The notes under the pieces were generated by a model. That model did not search any database, had not been told where the DNA came from, and worked only from the letters and a program-made list of their open reading frames with translations. From positions 1 to 64,000 of the forward strand of contig JAQUYD010000005.1 in assembly GCA_028692035.1 (NCBI GenBank): a stretch of 64,000 bases of DNA, read 5' to 3'. Positions 36,665-45,654 of this stretch are shown one piece after another. The position numbers and the translations under genes are program-made. Positions within the stretch are counted from its first letter, which is position 1. The number at the start of each line of letters is the position of its first letter. The DNA comes from Oscillospiraceae bacterium. GTDB lineage: Bacteria; Bacillota; Clostridia; Oscillospirales; Ruminococcaceae.

Positions 36665-36694
36665 AAAAAGGCGGCTGCCACCAGCCGCCTTTTT
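36665..36694. terminator. Terminator of ilvE
   Basis: AAAAAGGCGGCTG and CAGCCGCCTTTTT-type perfect arms form a stem with a three-to-four-base loop, between the ilvE stop and the pseudouridine synthase gene. Confidence 0.9.
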
Positions 36695-36746
36695 GAGGAA
36701 TCAGCCCCTATACGCCGCCGGGGCCAACCTGCAAAATTCTTTAGAA

Positions 36747-37820
36747 TCAGTCGCAGACCTTTACGCTCCAGCCTGCCGGCCCAGGGATCCGGCCCCACTG
36801 GATGCCGGTCAGCTGGTCGTACAGCTTTTGGGAGATCGGGCCGATTTTGCCACCGCTCAACGGCAGGACATGCTCGTCGATCTTCAATTCGCCGATGGGG
36901 GAAATCACCGCTGCGGTACCGCTGCCAAAAGCCTCTTTCAAGCGGCCTTCTTTACCGGCAGCCAGCAGCTCGTCCACCGAGATCCTCCGCTCACTGACTT
37001 GATAGCCCCAGCTTTTTAACAGCTCAATACAGGATTTGCGGGTGATACCCGGCAGGATGCTGCCGGTGAGCATCGGCGTTACCACTTCATCGTCGATGAC
37101 AAAGAACACGTTCATGGCGCCGACCTCTTCAATGTATTTTTGCTCAACGCCGTCCAGCCACAAAACCTGGGAATAACCCTGCTCGTGGGCAATTTCCTGG
37201 CCTTTCAAGGAACAGGCATAGTTGCCGCCGGTCTTGGCTTCGCCCATGCCGCCGCGGACTGCACGGACATATTTGGTCTCCACATAGATCTTGACCGGAT
37301 TAAAGCCCTGGGGATAGTAAGCCCCAGACGGGGAGAGCACGATCATGAACAGATAGTTTTTGGAAGAATCCGTTCCCAACTTCGGCTCTGTGGCGATGAC
37401 GAACGGACGGATGTACAGGGAGGTGCCAGGCGCGTGGGGAACCCATTCCTTATCCAATTCGACCAGCTTTTTCAGCCCCTCCAGGCACAGGGACTCGTCC
37501 AGCCGTGGGATGCACATCCGCTCGTCAGAACGGTTGATCCGTTTAAAGTTTTCGTCCGGGCGGAACAGCAGGATCTGGCCATTGTCCCCACGGTAGCCTT
37601 TAAGCCCCTCAAAAACCTCCTGCCCATAATGCAGGCACTTGGCAAACGGGTCCAAAGCAATGGGTGCATAGGGTACGATCCTCGGATCGTGCCAGCCCTT
37701 TCCCTCGGTGTAGTCCATCACAAACATGTGGTCTGTAGTGATCGCGCCAAAGCCCAGCTTTGTTTCGTCCTGCGGTTTTTCTTTCGGCGCAGTGGTGCGC
37801 ACGATTTTGATCTCGCTCAT
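36747..37820 (-). CDS. ilvE: Branched-chain amino acid aminotransferase
   Basis: This PLP enzyme (fold type IV) transfers amino groups between glutamate and the 2-oxo acids of Leu, Ile and Val. The 357-residue length matches the larger IlvE type. The PLP lysine is Lys196 in GEAKTGGNYACSL; the sites LHYGQEVFEGLKGYR and EEVGAMNVFF are conserved. It stands alone between its promoter and terminator. Next door is gdhA, which makes the glutamate donor, but the two are separately expressed. No T-box leader is present. Confidence 0.94.
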   Translation of the reverse strand: MSEIKIVRTTAPKEKPQDETKLGFGAITTDHMFVMDYTEGKGWHDPRIVPYAPIALDPFAKCLHYGQEVFEGLKGYRGDNGQILLFRPDENFKRINRSDERMCIPRLDESLCLEGLKKLVELDKEWVPHAPGTSLYIRPFVIATEPKLGTDSSKNYLFMIVLSPSGAYYPQGFNPVKIYVETKYVRAVRGGMGEAKTGGNYACSLKGQEIAHEQGYSQVLWLDGVEQKYIEEVGAMNVFFVIDDEVVTPMLTGSILPGITRKSCIELLKSWGYQVSERRISVDELLAAGKEGRLKEAFGSGTAAVISPIGELKIDEHVLPLSGGKIGPISQKLYDQLTGIQWGRIPGPAGWSVKVCD

Positions 37821-37880
37821 TTTGATTCACACCTTTTCTCATCCCGCTTGGGGTATGGATTCTTATAATATATAAGTCTT

Positions 37881-37909
37881 ATTTTAACATGTTAACGGGC
37901 GGGGTACAA
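37881..37909 (-). promoter_or_regulatory. ilvE promoter with a palindrome in the spacer
   Basis: TTGTAC (37904-37909) and TAAAAT (37881-37886) on the minus strand have a 17-nt spacer. The 12-bp palindrome TTAACATGTTAA (37885-37896) overlaps the -10, a good position for a repressor. Confidence 0.5.
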
Positions 37910-37924
37910 GTATGATCCCGCCAA

Positions 37925-38050
37925 AAAGAATCCCGGTCTACGTACTGCTTTTGTATATTTCTGCCGGGAAAAGCAAACGGCGCGGATGCCATGAAACGGC
38001 CGGTAGACGCTCCGTCTCGCCGCTGGCACCGCGCCGCATTCCCCCTTTCG
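37925..38050 (-). other. Structured untranslated region downstream of gdhA
   Basis: Several nested stems occupy the gap between gdhA and ilvE: GGCGCGG-(A)-TGCCA (37979-37991) with TGGCACCGCGCC (38024-38035), an inner AGACG/CGTCT hairpin, and TCCCGG (37931) with CCGGGA (37964). There is no T tail at the long stem and no supported gene. It may be a 3' structure of gdhA or a small RNA. Confidence 0.45.
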
Positions 38051-38060
38051 GGCGAAAATC

Positions 38061-39479
<1,419 letters not shown>

Positions 39480-39481
39480 TC

Positions 39482-39524
39482 ATTATACTGAATTCTTGTC
39501 CCTTTGCAAGATCATTTTGCAAGA
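39482..39524 (-). promoter_or_regulatory. gdhA promoter with direct repeats
   Basis: TTGCAA (39504-39509) and TATAAT (39482-39487) on the minus strand are 16 nt apart. The 9-mer TCTTGCAAA occurs twice with a 13-nt period (39503-39511 and 39516-39524), the first copy covering the -35, which suggests a regulator site. Confidence 0.6.
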
Positions 39525-39627
39525 ATATTTTTTATCCATTCAAAATTTTTACCGCGTTAAAGCCTTGAAAAATGTTTTTTGGCCCTCTTGATGGATTAAA
39601 AATTCACATGAATTTTATCAAATCAAC

Positions 39628-39656
39628 TAGTCAAAATCACAAAAATATGCTATTCT
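39628..39656 (+). promoter_or_regulatory. Candidate promoter of the TM2 gene
   Basis: TAGTCA (39628-39633) and the extended -10 TGC-TATTCT (39651-39656) are 17 nt apart, about 70 nt before the start codon. The region 39525-39627 is AT-rich with no gene. Confidence 0.45.
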
Positions 39657-39728
39657 AATGAAGAAATGAAGATTTTTGACCGTTTTCATCGTTTTTTGCA
39701 TTAGAAAGCTTTTAAAGGAGTGTTTCAT

Positions 39729-40262
39729 ATGTACTGTAGACATTGCGGCACTGAAATGAGTTCCGACGCATCCGTCTGCCCGTCCTGCGGCGTATCTTCC
39801 GGTTCCGGAAGCACCTATTGCGCCAACTGCGGCGCTGAATGCCAGGTTGGGGCTGTCTTCTGTTCCCACTGCGGCTGTCAATTTGCGCCGGAGCAGGCAC
39901 AACAGACTTATTATCAAGATCCTGCGCAGCAGGCGTATCAGAACCCTGGGCAGACCTATCAAAATGAGGCCCCGAATTATCAAGCCCCTGGTCCAGGCTA
40001 TCAGCCTCCGGTTTATCCGCCAGTTGGCACGCCGCTAAAATCCAAAATGGCCGCTGGCCTGTTGGGCATCTTTTTAGGTGCATTCGGCGTACACAATTTC
40101 TATCTGGGATACACGACCAAAGCGGTGGTCCAGCTTTGCCTGACGATTTTGTCTTGTGGCATTTTGAGCTTTGCCTCCGGCATCTGGGGCTTTATCGAGG
40201 GCGTTATGCTGCTGACCGGAAGCATCAATGTGGATGGCAACGGCATGCCTTTGCAGCAATAA
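39729..40262 (+). CDS. Double zinc-ribbon and TM2 domain membrane protein
   Basis: The 177-residue protein starts with two CxxC-type zinc ribbons (YCRHCG...CPSCG and YCANCG...CSHCG, residues 2-50), continues through a Gln/Tyr/Pro-rich linker (about 55-100) and ends with a TM2 domain of two membrane helices (GLLGIFLGAFGVHNFYLGY, then VVQLCLTILSCGILSFASGIWGFIEG). The function of this architecture is unknown. ATG 39729 follows AAAGGAG by eight nucleotides. Its stop lies only about 16 nt before the RNase P RNA, whose promoter must therefore lie inside this gene. Confidence 0.87.
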   Translation: MYCRHCGTEMSSDASVCPSCGVSSGSGSTYCANCGAECQVGAVFCSHCGCQFAPEQAQQTYYQDPAQQAYQNPGQTYQNEAPNYQAPGPGYQPPVYPPVGTPLKSKMAAGLLGIFLGAFGVHNFYLGYTTKAVVQLCLTILSCGILSFASGIWGFIEGVMLLTGSINVDGNGMPLQQ

Positions 40263-40278
40263 TCATTCATTCGGATCT

Positions 40279-40628
40279 GCGAGTAGGCAGAACAGCAGCG
40301 TGTACAGCGCCGAAAGGCCGTGCATGAGGAAAGTCCGGGCTTCACAGGGTAAGGATAGCTGCTAACGGCAGCCGGAGGCGACTCTAGGGAAAGTGCAACA
40401 GAAAGAAACCGCCGTTTTTTGTAAACGGTAAGGATGGAAAGGCGAGGTAAGAGCTCACCAGCGCATGGGAGACTATGTGGCTCTGTAAACCCTATCCGAA
40501 GCAACACCGCAAAGGGGCATGTTACCGCTTACCCGGCGGGTCCCGCTTAGGTGGCTTGAGCCCTTTGGCGACGAAGGGCCTAGAAAGATTGCTGTTTTCA
40601 ACAGAACTCGGCTTATATGCCTAGTCGC
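40279..40628 (+). ncRNA. rnpB: RNase P RNA, class A
   Basis: This is the catalytic RNA that removes tRNA 5' leaders. The conserved cores are visible: GAGGAAAGTCCGGGCT near 40326, GTGCAACAGAAA near 40395 and ACAGAACTCGGCTTA near 40601. The ends pair as P1: GCGAGTAGGCA (40279-40289) with TGCCTAGTCGC (40618-40628), one mismatch. The layout is class A, as expected for Clostridia and unlike Bacillus class B. Ends are estimated from P1 and may differ by a few bases. A weak TGGCAA-17-AATAAT at 40235-40263 could be the promoter. Confidence 0.93.
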
Positions 40629-40641
40629 ACCAATGCAAAAT

Positions 40642-40672
40642 AAAACGCCCCGCTAAAAGGCAGGGCGTTTTT
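40642..40672 (+). terminator. Terminator of rnpB
   Basis: AAAACGCCC pairs with GGGCGTTTT and is followed by T residues, 14 nt after the mature RNA. Confidence 0.85.
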
Positions 40673-40708
40673 AAACAATAAAATTAAAAACGGTGAGAAC
40701 CTTGTATT

Positions 40709-40754
40709 TTTAAGGGGATGCTGCGTGACCAAAGTCACGCAGCATCCCCTTAAA
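40709..40754. repeat. Perfect 21-bp inverted repeat
   Basis: Arms 40709-40729 and 40734-40754 are fully complementary (starting TTTAAGGGGATGCTGCG) around CAAA. It marks the rnpB-proximal edge of the accessory segment. It could be a terminator for minus-strand genes, though it lacks a long T tail. Confidence 0.8.
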
Positions 40755-41007
40755 TCAGTTCTTCCAGCCCCTCATACCTGATGTGGACATGTCGCCTGTA
40801 CTTGCCATTGGACTTGTACGGCGAACAAAAGCCTACGATCATGCTCCAGTGCGGTAAGCTTTTGTTCGCCGTCCTCCTCGTGGTTGGTGACGGCAAATGG
40901 CGTCGCCGTTTTCACCTCCGGCAGGGAAAAGATATGCTCCGCCCAGTGTGCAGAACTTGGCATAGGTGGTCGTAGGGGAAAAGGTGGCGCCTCCCCTTCC
41001 TAACCAC
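40755..41007 (-). pseudogene. Decayed coding remnant with SLH-like residues and an inverted repeat
   Basis: Directly after the LRR gene stop, a shifted frame reads GGATFSPTTTYAKF, which resembles the second half of an SLH repeat. Further on, another frame ends YKSNGKYRRHVHIRYEGLEE-L-I before a stop at 40753-40755. No single frame is open across the whole stretch. It contains a perfect 15-bp inverted repeat (ACGGCGAACAAAAGC at 40818-40832 and its complement at 40858-40872). I read it as the frameshifted tail of the LRR gene fused to unidentified debris. Confidence 0.4.
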
Positions 41008-43041
41008 CTATCCCTTTTGGAATATGGACGTCATATCTTCAAAAAGAGTCCAGCGCTGAAAATCGATAAAGGGATTATCAAAACCTGTGCTGGGATTGCT
41101 CTTGTCGCTCCATTTGGCATAAATTGTTGTGTTCTTTGTCAACCGTATGCTTGTGATTTTTGCGGTCAAATTCTTGTTAGAATACCACCCTATAAACTCA
41201 AAGCCCGCACGGGTCGGGATATATTTTGAGAGCGTTAAATCGACGGTAGTGTACGCAGATGTTCTTACGAAAGGAATATCGCTGCCGCCATTTGTTTCAA
41301 AGGTGAGGCGGCAATCGTCTGTGTCGTCGCGGTTATCGCTCCAATTTGCTTTTACCGTTACATTGGTAGCCGGCATTGTGAAACTTGTCGTTGTGCTGGT
41401 TGGGTCGGAAAGGGTTACGCTGCCTTTCTCCACTGTCCATCCGACAAAGGCATCACTACTGCGGCTGCTTGCATGGATCGTTACAATATCGCCCGGCTTA
41501 TAATCGCCCGCGCCGTTTGCTGCTGTATGGCTGCCATTTACGGTAACATGATAGGTTTGTATCGCCTCATAGGTAGCCGTTGCGGTCACATTCCTGGCGG
41601 GCATGTCAAACTTCGCCGTCTCCGATTTTGCCGAAGTGCCCTCTACAAAAGTTACAGCCGGGGTTATCACCCATTCCTTGAACTGCTGGCCCGCTGGCGC
41701 TGTTCCAGCCGTAATTTTAACGACGGCTCTCTGTGCATAGTTGCCGCCGCCCGTGCCGTTGTTCACTATCACAGCGTAGGTTTCGTCAGTAAAAACAGCC
41801 TCGATGGTTTGGCTGCCGGTCAGCGTATTGAAGGTGTAGCTGCCCACAGGGCCCACGCTTATCCCATCCACAAGAACATCGGCAACTGCGTAGTCGGCGG
41901 TTGGCGTTATGAAGAAAGCTGGATTTTCGTCAGAGGAAAACCGGTTTGCGCCTACAGGCGAAATTTCGCCGCCTGCGCCCGCTGTAGCGGTGACGAAGTA
42001 GGCCGGCGTGCGCACCCAGTTCTCTATCGGTGTGCCATCGCCAAATCCGGCATACCCTGTTGCGCCGGCAGGATAATACAGCATTCCCTGCCTAGAACAG
42101 TCAAGGAAGACTGCCCCTCCTAACGTCGGTGCATTCAGCCCCATAAAATTAAGCTCGACCAGATTTTTGCACCCATTAAAGGCCCGATTTCCGATGGAGG
42201 TCACGCCTGCTGGGATAGTTAGGCTGCGCAAAGAGATACAGTCCGTAAACAAACTATTTGGAATGGCGGACACACCCTGTGGGATGTTTATTTTGTCCAG
42301 CTTCTCACAGGCCCAAAACGCAGAATGTTCGATCGCGATCACGCTTTCCGGAAGGTTTATGCTTGTCAGCTGCCGGCAGAAGTAAAATGCATCGGAACCG
42401 ATGCCAACCACGCCGGCGGGGACGGCAAACGCGCCGCTTTTGCCGCTTGGGCAGCAAAGCAGGACATCCCCCGCCTTGTTGTACAGCACGCCGTCCACGT
42501 CCTTGAAGTGCGCATTATTCGATTTCACCGTTATGCTGGTAAGCATATTACAGGCGGAAAATGCTCTTTCACCTATGCTGGAGACACTCGCCGGGAGGGT
42601 CACGCTCGTCAGTGCATCGCAGCTTAAAAAGGCTTCTGGCCCGATGTCGATCACACCTTCCGGGATGGTCACCACCTCCAAACAGGTGCACGCACAAAAC
42701 GCAGCATTTCCGATCTTGGTCACCCCTGCCGGGATGGTCACGTCAGTCAACCCATCACAGTTGAAAAATGCTTTTTCCCCGATTGCAACGACGTTATAGG
42801 TGCCGCCGACGCTGTTGACACTCGCAGGTATGTCAAGCGAAGCGCTAAAGTTTGTATCAATTGCCGGATTTTTTCCGTCGCCCACCTGCACCGTGCCGGG
42901 CGTGGAGCCGGAAGGGGCGGTGAGTACCTTGTATGTAATATCGTCCACTACAAACGTTTCGTCCCCCGCAAACGCCGTTGTCGGAAAAAGTGCAAACGCC
43001 ATGCAAAGGCATAAGAGCGCTGCCAAAAATCGTTTTTTCAT
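41008..43041 (-). CDS. Secreted BspA-type leucine-rich-repeat protein, probably truncated
   Basis: The 677-residue protein has a Sec signal peptide ending TTAFA (about residue 25), then about ten LRR_5/BspA repeats (SIGERAFSACNMLTSI-type, about 75-330), then bacterial repeat domains with the GW/NGG pattern (LTFETNGGSDIPFV, FEFIGWYSNKNLTAKIT). The last 22 residues, NPFIDFQRWTLFEDMTSIFQ-KG, resemble the first half of an SLH cell-wall-binding repeat and stop abruptly. BspA proteins bind host or bacterial surfaces; here wall attachment may be lost. AGGAGG precedes the ATG. It lies behind a LuxR-type gene in the accessory segment. Confidence 0.85.
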   Translation of the reverse strand: MKKRFLAALLCLCMAFALFPTTAFAGDETFVVDDITYKVLTAPSGSTPGTVQVGDGKNPAIDTNFSASLDIPASVNSVGGTYNVVAIGEKAFFNCDGLTDVTIPAGVTKIGNAAFCACTCLEVVTIPEGVIDIGPEAFLSCDALTSVTLPASVSSIGERAFSACNMLTSITVKSNNAHFKDVDGVLYNKAGDVLLCCPSGKSGAFAVPAGVVGIGSDAFYFCRQLTSINLPESVIAIEHSAFWACEKLDKINIPQGVSAIPNSLFTDCISLRSLTIPAGVTSIGNRAFNGCKNLVELNFMGLNAPTLGGAVFLDCSRQGMLYYPAGATGYAGFGDGTPIENWVRTPAYFVTATAGAGGEISPVGANRFSSDENPAFFITPTADYAVADVLVDGISVGPVGSYTFNTLTGSQTIEAVFTDETYAVIVNNGTGGGNYAQRAVVKITAGTAPAGQQFKEWVITPAVTFVEGTSAKSETAKFDMPARNVTATATYEAIQTYHVTVNGSHTAANGAGDYKPGDIVTIHASSRSSDAFVGWTVEKGSVTLSDPTSTTTSFTMPATNVTVKANWSDNRDDTDDCRLTFETNGGSDIPFVRTSAYTTVDLTLSKYIPTRAGFEFIGWYSNKNLTAKITSIRLTKNTTIYAKWSDKSNPSTGFDNPFIDFQRWTLFEDMTSIFQKG

Positions 43042-43053
43042 TTCCTTTTCCTC

Positions 43054-43245
43054 CTATTCTCGCATATGCACCGGTCGGTATGTTTCGTGCCCTCGATTTT
43101 CACGAACCAATGGCAGTTGCCACATAAATTCGTATTCATCCGCCCGTAAGGCCCATTCCAAATCCCCGCACATAAGGTCGCGGCTTTGCACGATAGTACA
43201 GACCGCTGCGATCAAAGCGCCTTTCCCGTGTTTCCTGCGCTGCAA
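43054..43245 (-). CDS. Small open frame in the leader of the LRR gene (doubtful)
   Basis: A 63-codon frame with a TTG start ends in a TAG that overlaps the ribosome-binding site of the LRR gene (TAGGAGG). It contains DEYEFMWQLPLVRENRGHE, and I recognise no family. The 43042-43394 gap otherwise holds only a possible TATAAT near 43325-43335 and short repeats. This may be a leader peptide, a remnant of another gene, or chance. Confidence 0.2.
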   Translation of the reverse strand: MQRRKHGKGALIAAVCTIVQSRDLMCGDLEWALRADEYEFMWQLPLVRENRGHETYRPVHMRE

Positions 43246-43394
43246 TCATCGTTCATGCCATTCTCTCCCGGTCGTTCCCAATCGGATAAACCGGATAAAA
43301 GGGTATAAAAACCCTTTCCCTATTACAATTATAGGTTGGGGATTCATTTTGCGGTACAACCGTTTTCCGGACGATTTTGTTTCTTTTGGAAGGA

Positions 43395-44561
43395 TCATGG
43401 ATGTATGAACCAGCTGAGTTGGTGCCGTTTCTCAACGCTCAGCTTGTCATAGGCCGTATTCAAATACTTTTTTACGCTGTTTCTTGAAATGCCCATACGG
43501 TTTGCTATCTCGTTTATTTGCATGCCTCGCACAGCAAGCATGCAAGCCTCAAATTCCCGTGGCGTCAATTCGTCGGCCATCGGCTTTTCCCAAATGCCGT
43601 TATACACCCTCGTCCAATGATCCAGAAAGAGCGGCATTTTCTTTTTGATGATCGAAAGCATCTCAGGGTATTTCTCTTTTAATCGGGGATCCATGACGGA
43701 GAACAGTATGTGGCGGTATTCCACAAAGGGTGCAATCAGACCGAGCGGCTGCGCAAGAGCGGCAGCCTCATCGATATGCTCCTGCGCTCGCGCCACCTGC
43801 TCGTGGTCGTGGCAAGCAGCAGCGGCGATCAGCCGTAAATAGATTTCGCACAGGTCACTTTGCTCCCGGCGGCACTCGGCAATCATCGGCTCTGCCACGG
43901 CAAGCAAATCGACCTCCTTCCATTTTGTATAAAGTATGGAGGTATAGACCCACCTCGCGGCGGGAAAAAGCGCCGGCGAAAGCCCCGTAAAAGCGCCTAT
44001 TTCAAGCCATTTCGGGTAAACGTTCTGCCCGTGAAGCCCCGCGTTGAGCGCGGCGATGACAAACTCCTTTTCTCTTTGCATAAAAGGCGGCACCGTCAAC
44101 GCCGTTAATTCCTGCATGACCTCTTTCCATGCGAGCGCGTCCCCCAACCATAGGGCGGCTATTCCCCGCATCAGCTCGCTCCCTAACCTTAACTGCGGCG
44201 GCGTTGCCTCACCACATAGCGGCGTGGCAAGCCGCCGGACTTCTTCCGGCTCGCCACGCAAATGGGCAAGATTCGCTTCCAAAAGGGTGCGTTCTTCCTC
44301 TGATTTGCAGCGGTCAACAGCGGCAGTAAGGCTGCCGCCATGCAGATAAAGCGCAGGTAAAATAGAAAATTCCGGGTATAGCGGTACGGCGGTTTTCCGC
44401 GCCTTGCGCGGGTCAAGGGGCTTTTCGCTGTCGGCGGGGATTATCCAACTATGCCCCAACCTCTTTGCGCCAGGTATTCGCCCCCCCGCGATTAGACGCT
44501 GCACTTGGCGGGGTGTGATCCCCCATTTTTTGGCCATTTCCTGTGCTGTTAAAAAGTCCAT
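43395..44561 (-). CDS. LuxR-type regulator with an excisionase-like N-terminus
   Basis: The 388-residue protein begins with a short excisionase/MerR-like helix-turn-helix (AQEMAKKWGITPRQVQRLI, GRIPGAKRLGHSWIIP). A long helical middle region of TPR-like character follows (about 75-320), and it ends with a LuxR helix-turn-helix (LTPREFEACMLAVRGMQINE, then MGISRNSVKKYLNTAYDKL). The two DNA-binding ends are unusual together but occur in Clostridia regulators. GGAGG lies seven nucleotides before ATG 44561. It probably controls the adjacent LRR gene on the same strand, by position only. The inducer is unknown. Confidence 0.82.
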   Translation of the reverse strand: MDFLTAQEMAKKWGITPRQVQRLIAGGRIPGAKRLGHSWIIPADSEKPLDPRKARKTAVPLYPEFSILPALYLHGGSLTAAVDRCKSEEERTLLEANLAHLRGEPEEVRRLATPLCGEATPPQLRLGSELMRGIAALWLGDALAWKEVMQELTALTVPPFMQREKEFVIAALNAGLHGQNVYPKWLEIGAFTGLSPALFPAARWVYTSILYTKWKEVDLLAVAEPMIAECRREQSDLCEIYLRLIAAAACHDHEQVARAQEHIDEAAALAQPLGLIAPFVEYRHILFSVMDPRLKEKYPEMLSIIKKKMPLFLDHWTRVYNGIWEKPMADELTPREFEACMLAVRGMQINEIANRMGISRNSVKKYLNTAYDKLSVEKRHQLSWFIHP

Positions 44562-44661
44562 GGTCCCGCCTCCTTTATACAAATAATTATAGTCGTTTCT
44601 GCGACGTTTTTCCAGAAGATACCGAACGGCGGTTCATTCGTGATCTGCGTTTCTGCTGGGG

Positions 44662-44919
44662 GTGTCGGAAAACAAAAATCACCCAAACACAAGCCCTGTA
44701 AAAGCTGCGTTTGAGTGGTGGCGCACAGCGGTCTTGAAAAGCGGCAAGCGAAATAACCGCCCATTGTGCAAGTTCGCTACCCACAAGGGCAGCGAGGACG
44801 AGAAAAGGCCCGCGTATCCCTTGTCCGGCTCGGCCATACCCCGCGATGCGTTGACAAAGGATGAATTTGTCGTGCTGATAAGCATCCTCAAAAAAACCGA
44901 ACACATGCAAAGCCCTCTA
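44662..44919 (+). pseudogene. Probable mobile-element remnant
   Basis: A GTG-initiated frame encodes NNRPLCKFATHKGSEDEKRP and DALTKDEFVVLISILKKTEH. From memory this resembles a small conserved frame of Firmicutes integrative elements, but no search was possible. The ribosome-binding site is weak, and the frame later runs antisense through bofA, so the coding part probably ends near 44919. No integrase or relaxase is present nearby. Confidence 0.35.
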
Positions 44920-44980
44920 AGCCCCGCTGCTGTCTGGCGCAGCGGCCTGCTCGCTTCTTTTGATCGATTTCAAGCGCCGG

Positions 44981-45226
44981 TCATCGCCATAGGATTTTTA
45001 AAAGCCAAAGGGCGCAAATTCCCGGCGCTCCCAGCAGCACCGCCGCAACGGCTGACGCCAAATTTAACGACAAAGCCACCCCTGTCAACCCGGAAACAAG
45101 GTTCAAAAGCCAAAAGGTCAGGCTTCCTCCAAAAGTGCTGGACAAAAGGCACCGCAACGGCCGCCCTGTTTTGATAAACAAAAGGCACATCAAGATTCCA
45201 AGGCCACATCCGGTCCAGATTAACAT
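44981..45226 (-). CDS. bofA: BofA family pro-sigma-K processing inhibitor-like protein
   Basis: The 81-residue protein is almost entirely hydrophobic, with two membrane segments: about residues 4-20, then 28-80 with the family pattern LLNLVSGLTGVALSLNLAS and LGAPGICALWLL. BofA in Bacillus anchors the SpoIVFB protease complex in the outer forespore membrane and delays sigma-K activation, so the host is probably a spore former. AGGGGG is correctly spaced before the ATG. It starts 15 nt after the yaaL stop, the classic yaaL-bofA pair. Confidence 0.82.
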   Translation of the reverse strand: MLIWTGCGLGILMCLLFIKTGRPLRCLLSSTFGGSLTFWLLNLVSGLTGVALSLNLASAVAAVLLGAPGICALWLLKILWR

Positions 45227-45241
45227 CTCCCATTCCCCCTG

Positions 45242-45523
45242 TCAAACTGATTGCGAAACACCGACGTGCCCCATCCTGGACTTTTGGGCCTTTGCCTGTC
45301 GCAACAAAAAGCGGTACCGCGCCGCCAACGCGTTGGATTCATAAATATAGCTTTCCACCAGGTCTTCATCCGTCGTCATATTAAAATTGGAATCAACCTG
45401 CTCGATTTGCATGCGCAAAATCTCCATGTCCCGCAAAAGCCCGCGGTACTGTTCGGCCGCTTCCCGATTCTCTTTCTCCCTGGCGAACAGCCGGATGCCC
45501 TTCAAAATACCCTCCATATCCAT
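45242..45523 (-). CDS. DUF2508/YaaL family protein
   Basis: The 93-residue, soluble, helical protein matches the YaaL-type small protein that precedes bofA in Bacillus and Clostridia. Its function is unknown. It has a helix with alternating charge (EKENREAAEQYRGLLRDME) and the conserved region TTDEDLVESYIYESNALAARY. ATG 45523 is used (AAGG upstream); a second in-frame ATG lies two codons later. Its usual upstream neighbour recR is missing here; instead a divergent small gene starts 130 nt away. Confidence 0.78.
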   Translation of the reverse strand: MDMEGILKGIRLFAREKENREAAEQYRGLLRDMEILRMQIEQVDSNFNMTTDEDLVESYIYESNALAARYRFLLRQAKAQKSRMGHVGVSQSV

Positions 45524-45596
45524 TTCCGCCTTTCTACAAGAGTCTATGCAAAAAGCTTGGGCATTTATGTCAGAGTTTATGCAGCCGTCAAAAAAG

Positions 45597-45626
45597 TGGT
45601 TATCGCTCGGATTTTAGCGCATACTA
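45597..45626 (+). promoter_or_regulatory. Possible sigma-G/sigma-F type promoter
   Basis: CATACTA (45620-45626) is identical to the Bacillus sigma-G -10 consensus; 17 nt upstream is TGGTTA, four of six matches to TGAATA. It would drive the small Cys-rich gene in the forespore. Confidence 0.3.
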
Positions 45627-45654
45627 AGAACGCATTCCGATGGGAGGGATCTTC

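Noticed and set aside
37821-37880. T-box or CodY control of ilvE
   Set aside because: The leader is only about 55 nt and contains neither the T-box core nor an AATTTTCWGAAAATT-type box.
41129-43408. Many plus-strand frames across the LRR gene
   Set aside because: Repeat-rich coding sequence leaves long open antisense frames; none has a ribosome-binding site or recognisable domain.
44587-44910. Minus-strand frames antisense to the mobile-element remnant
   Set aside because: They have no ribosome-binding site, and their hydrophobic sequence looks like the complement of the plus-strand frame.
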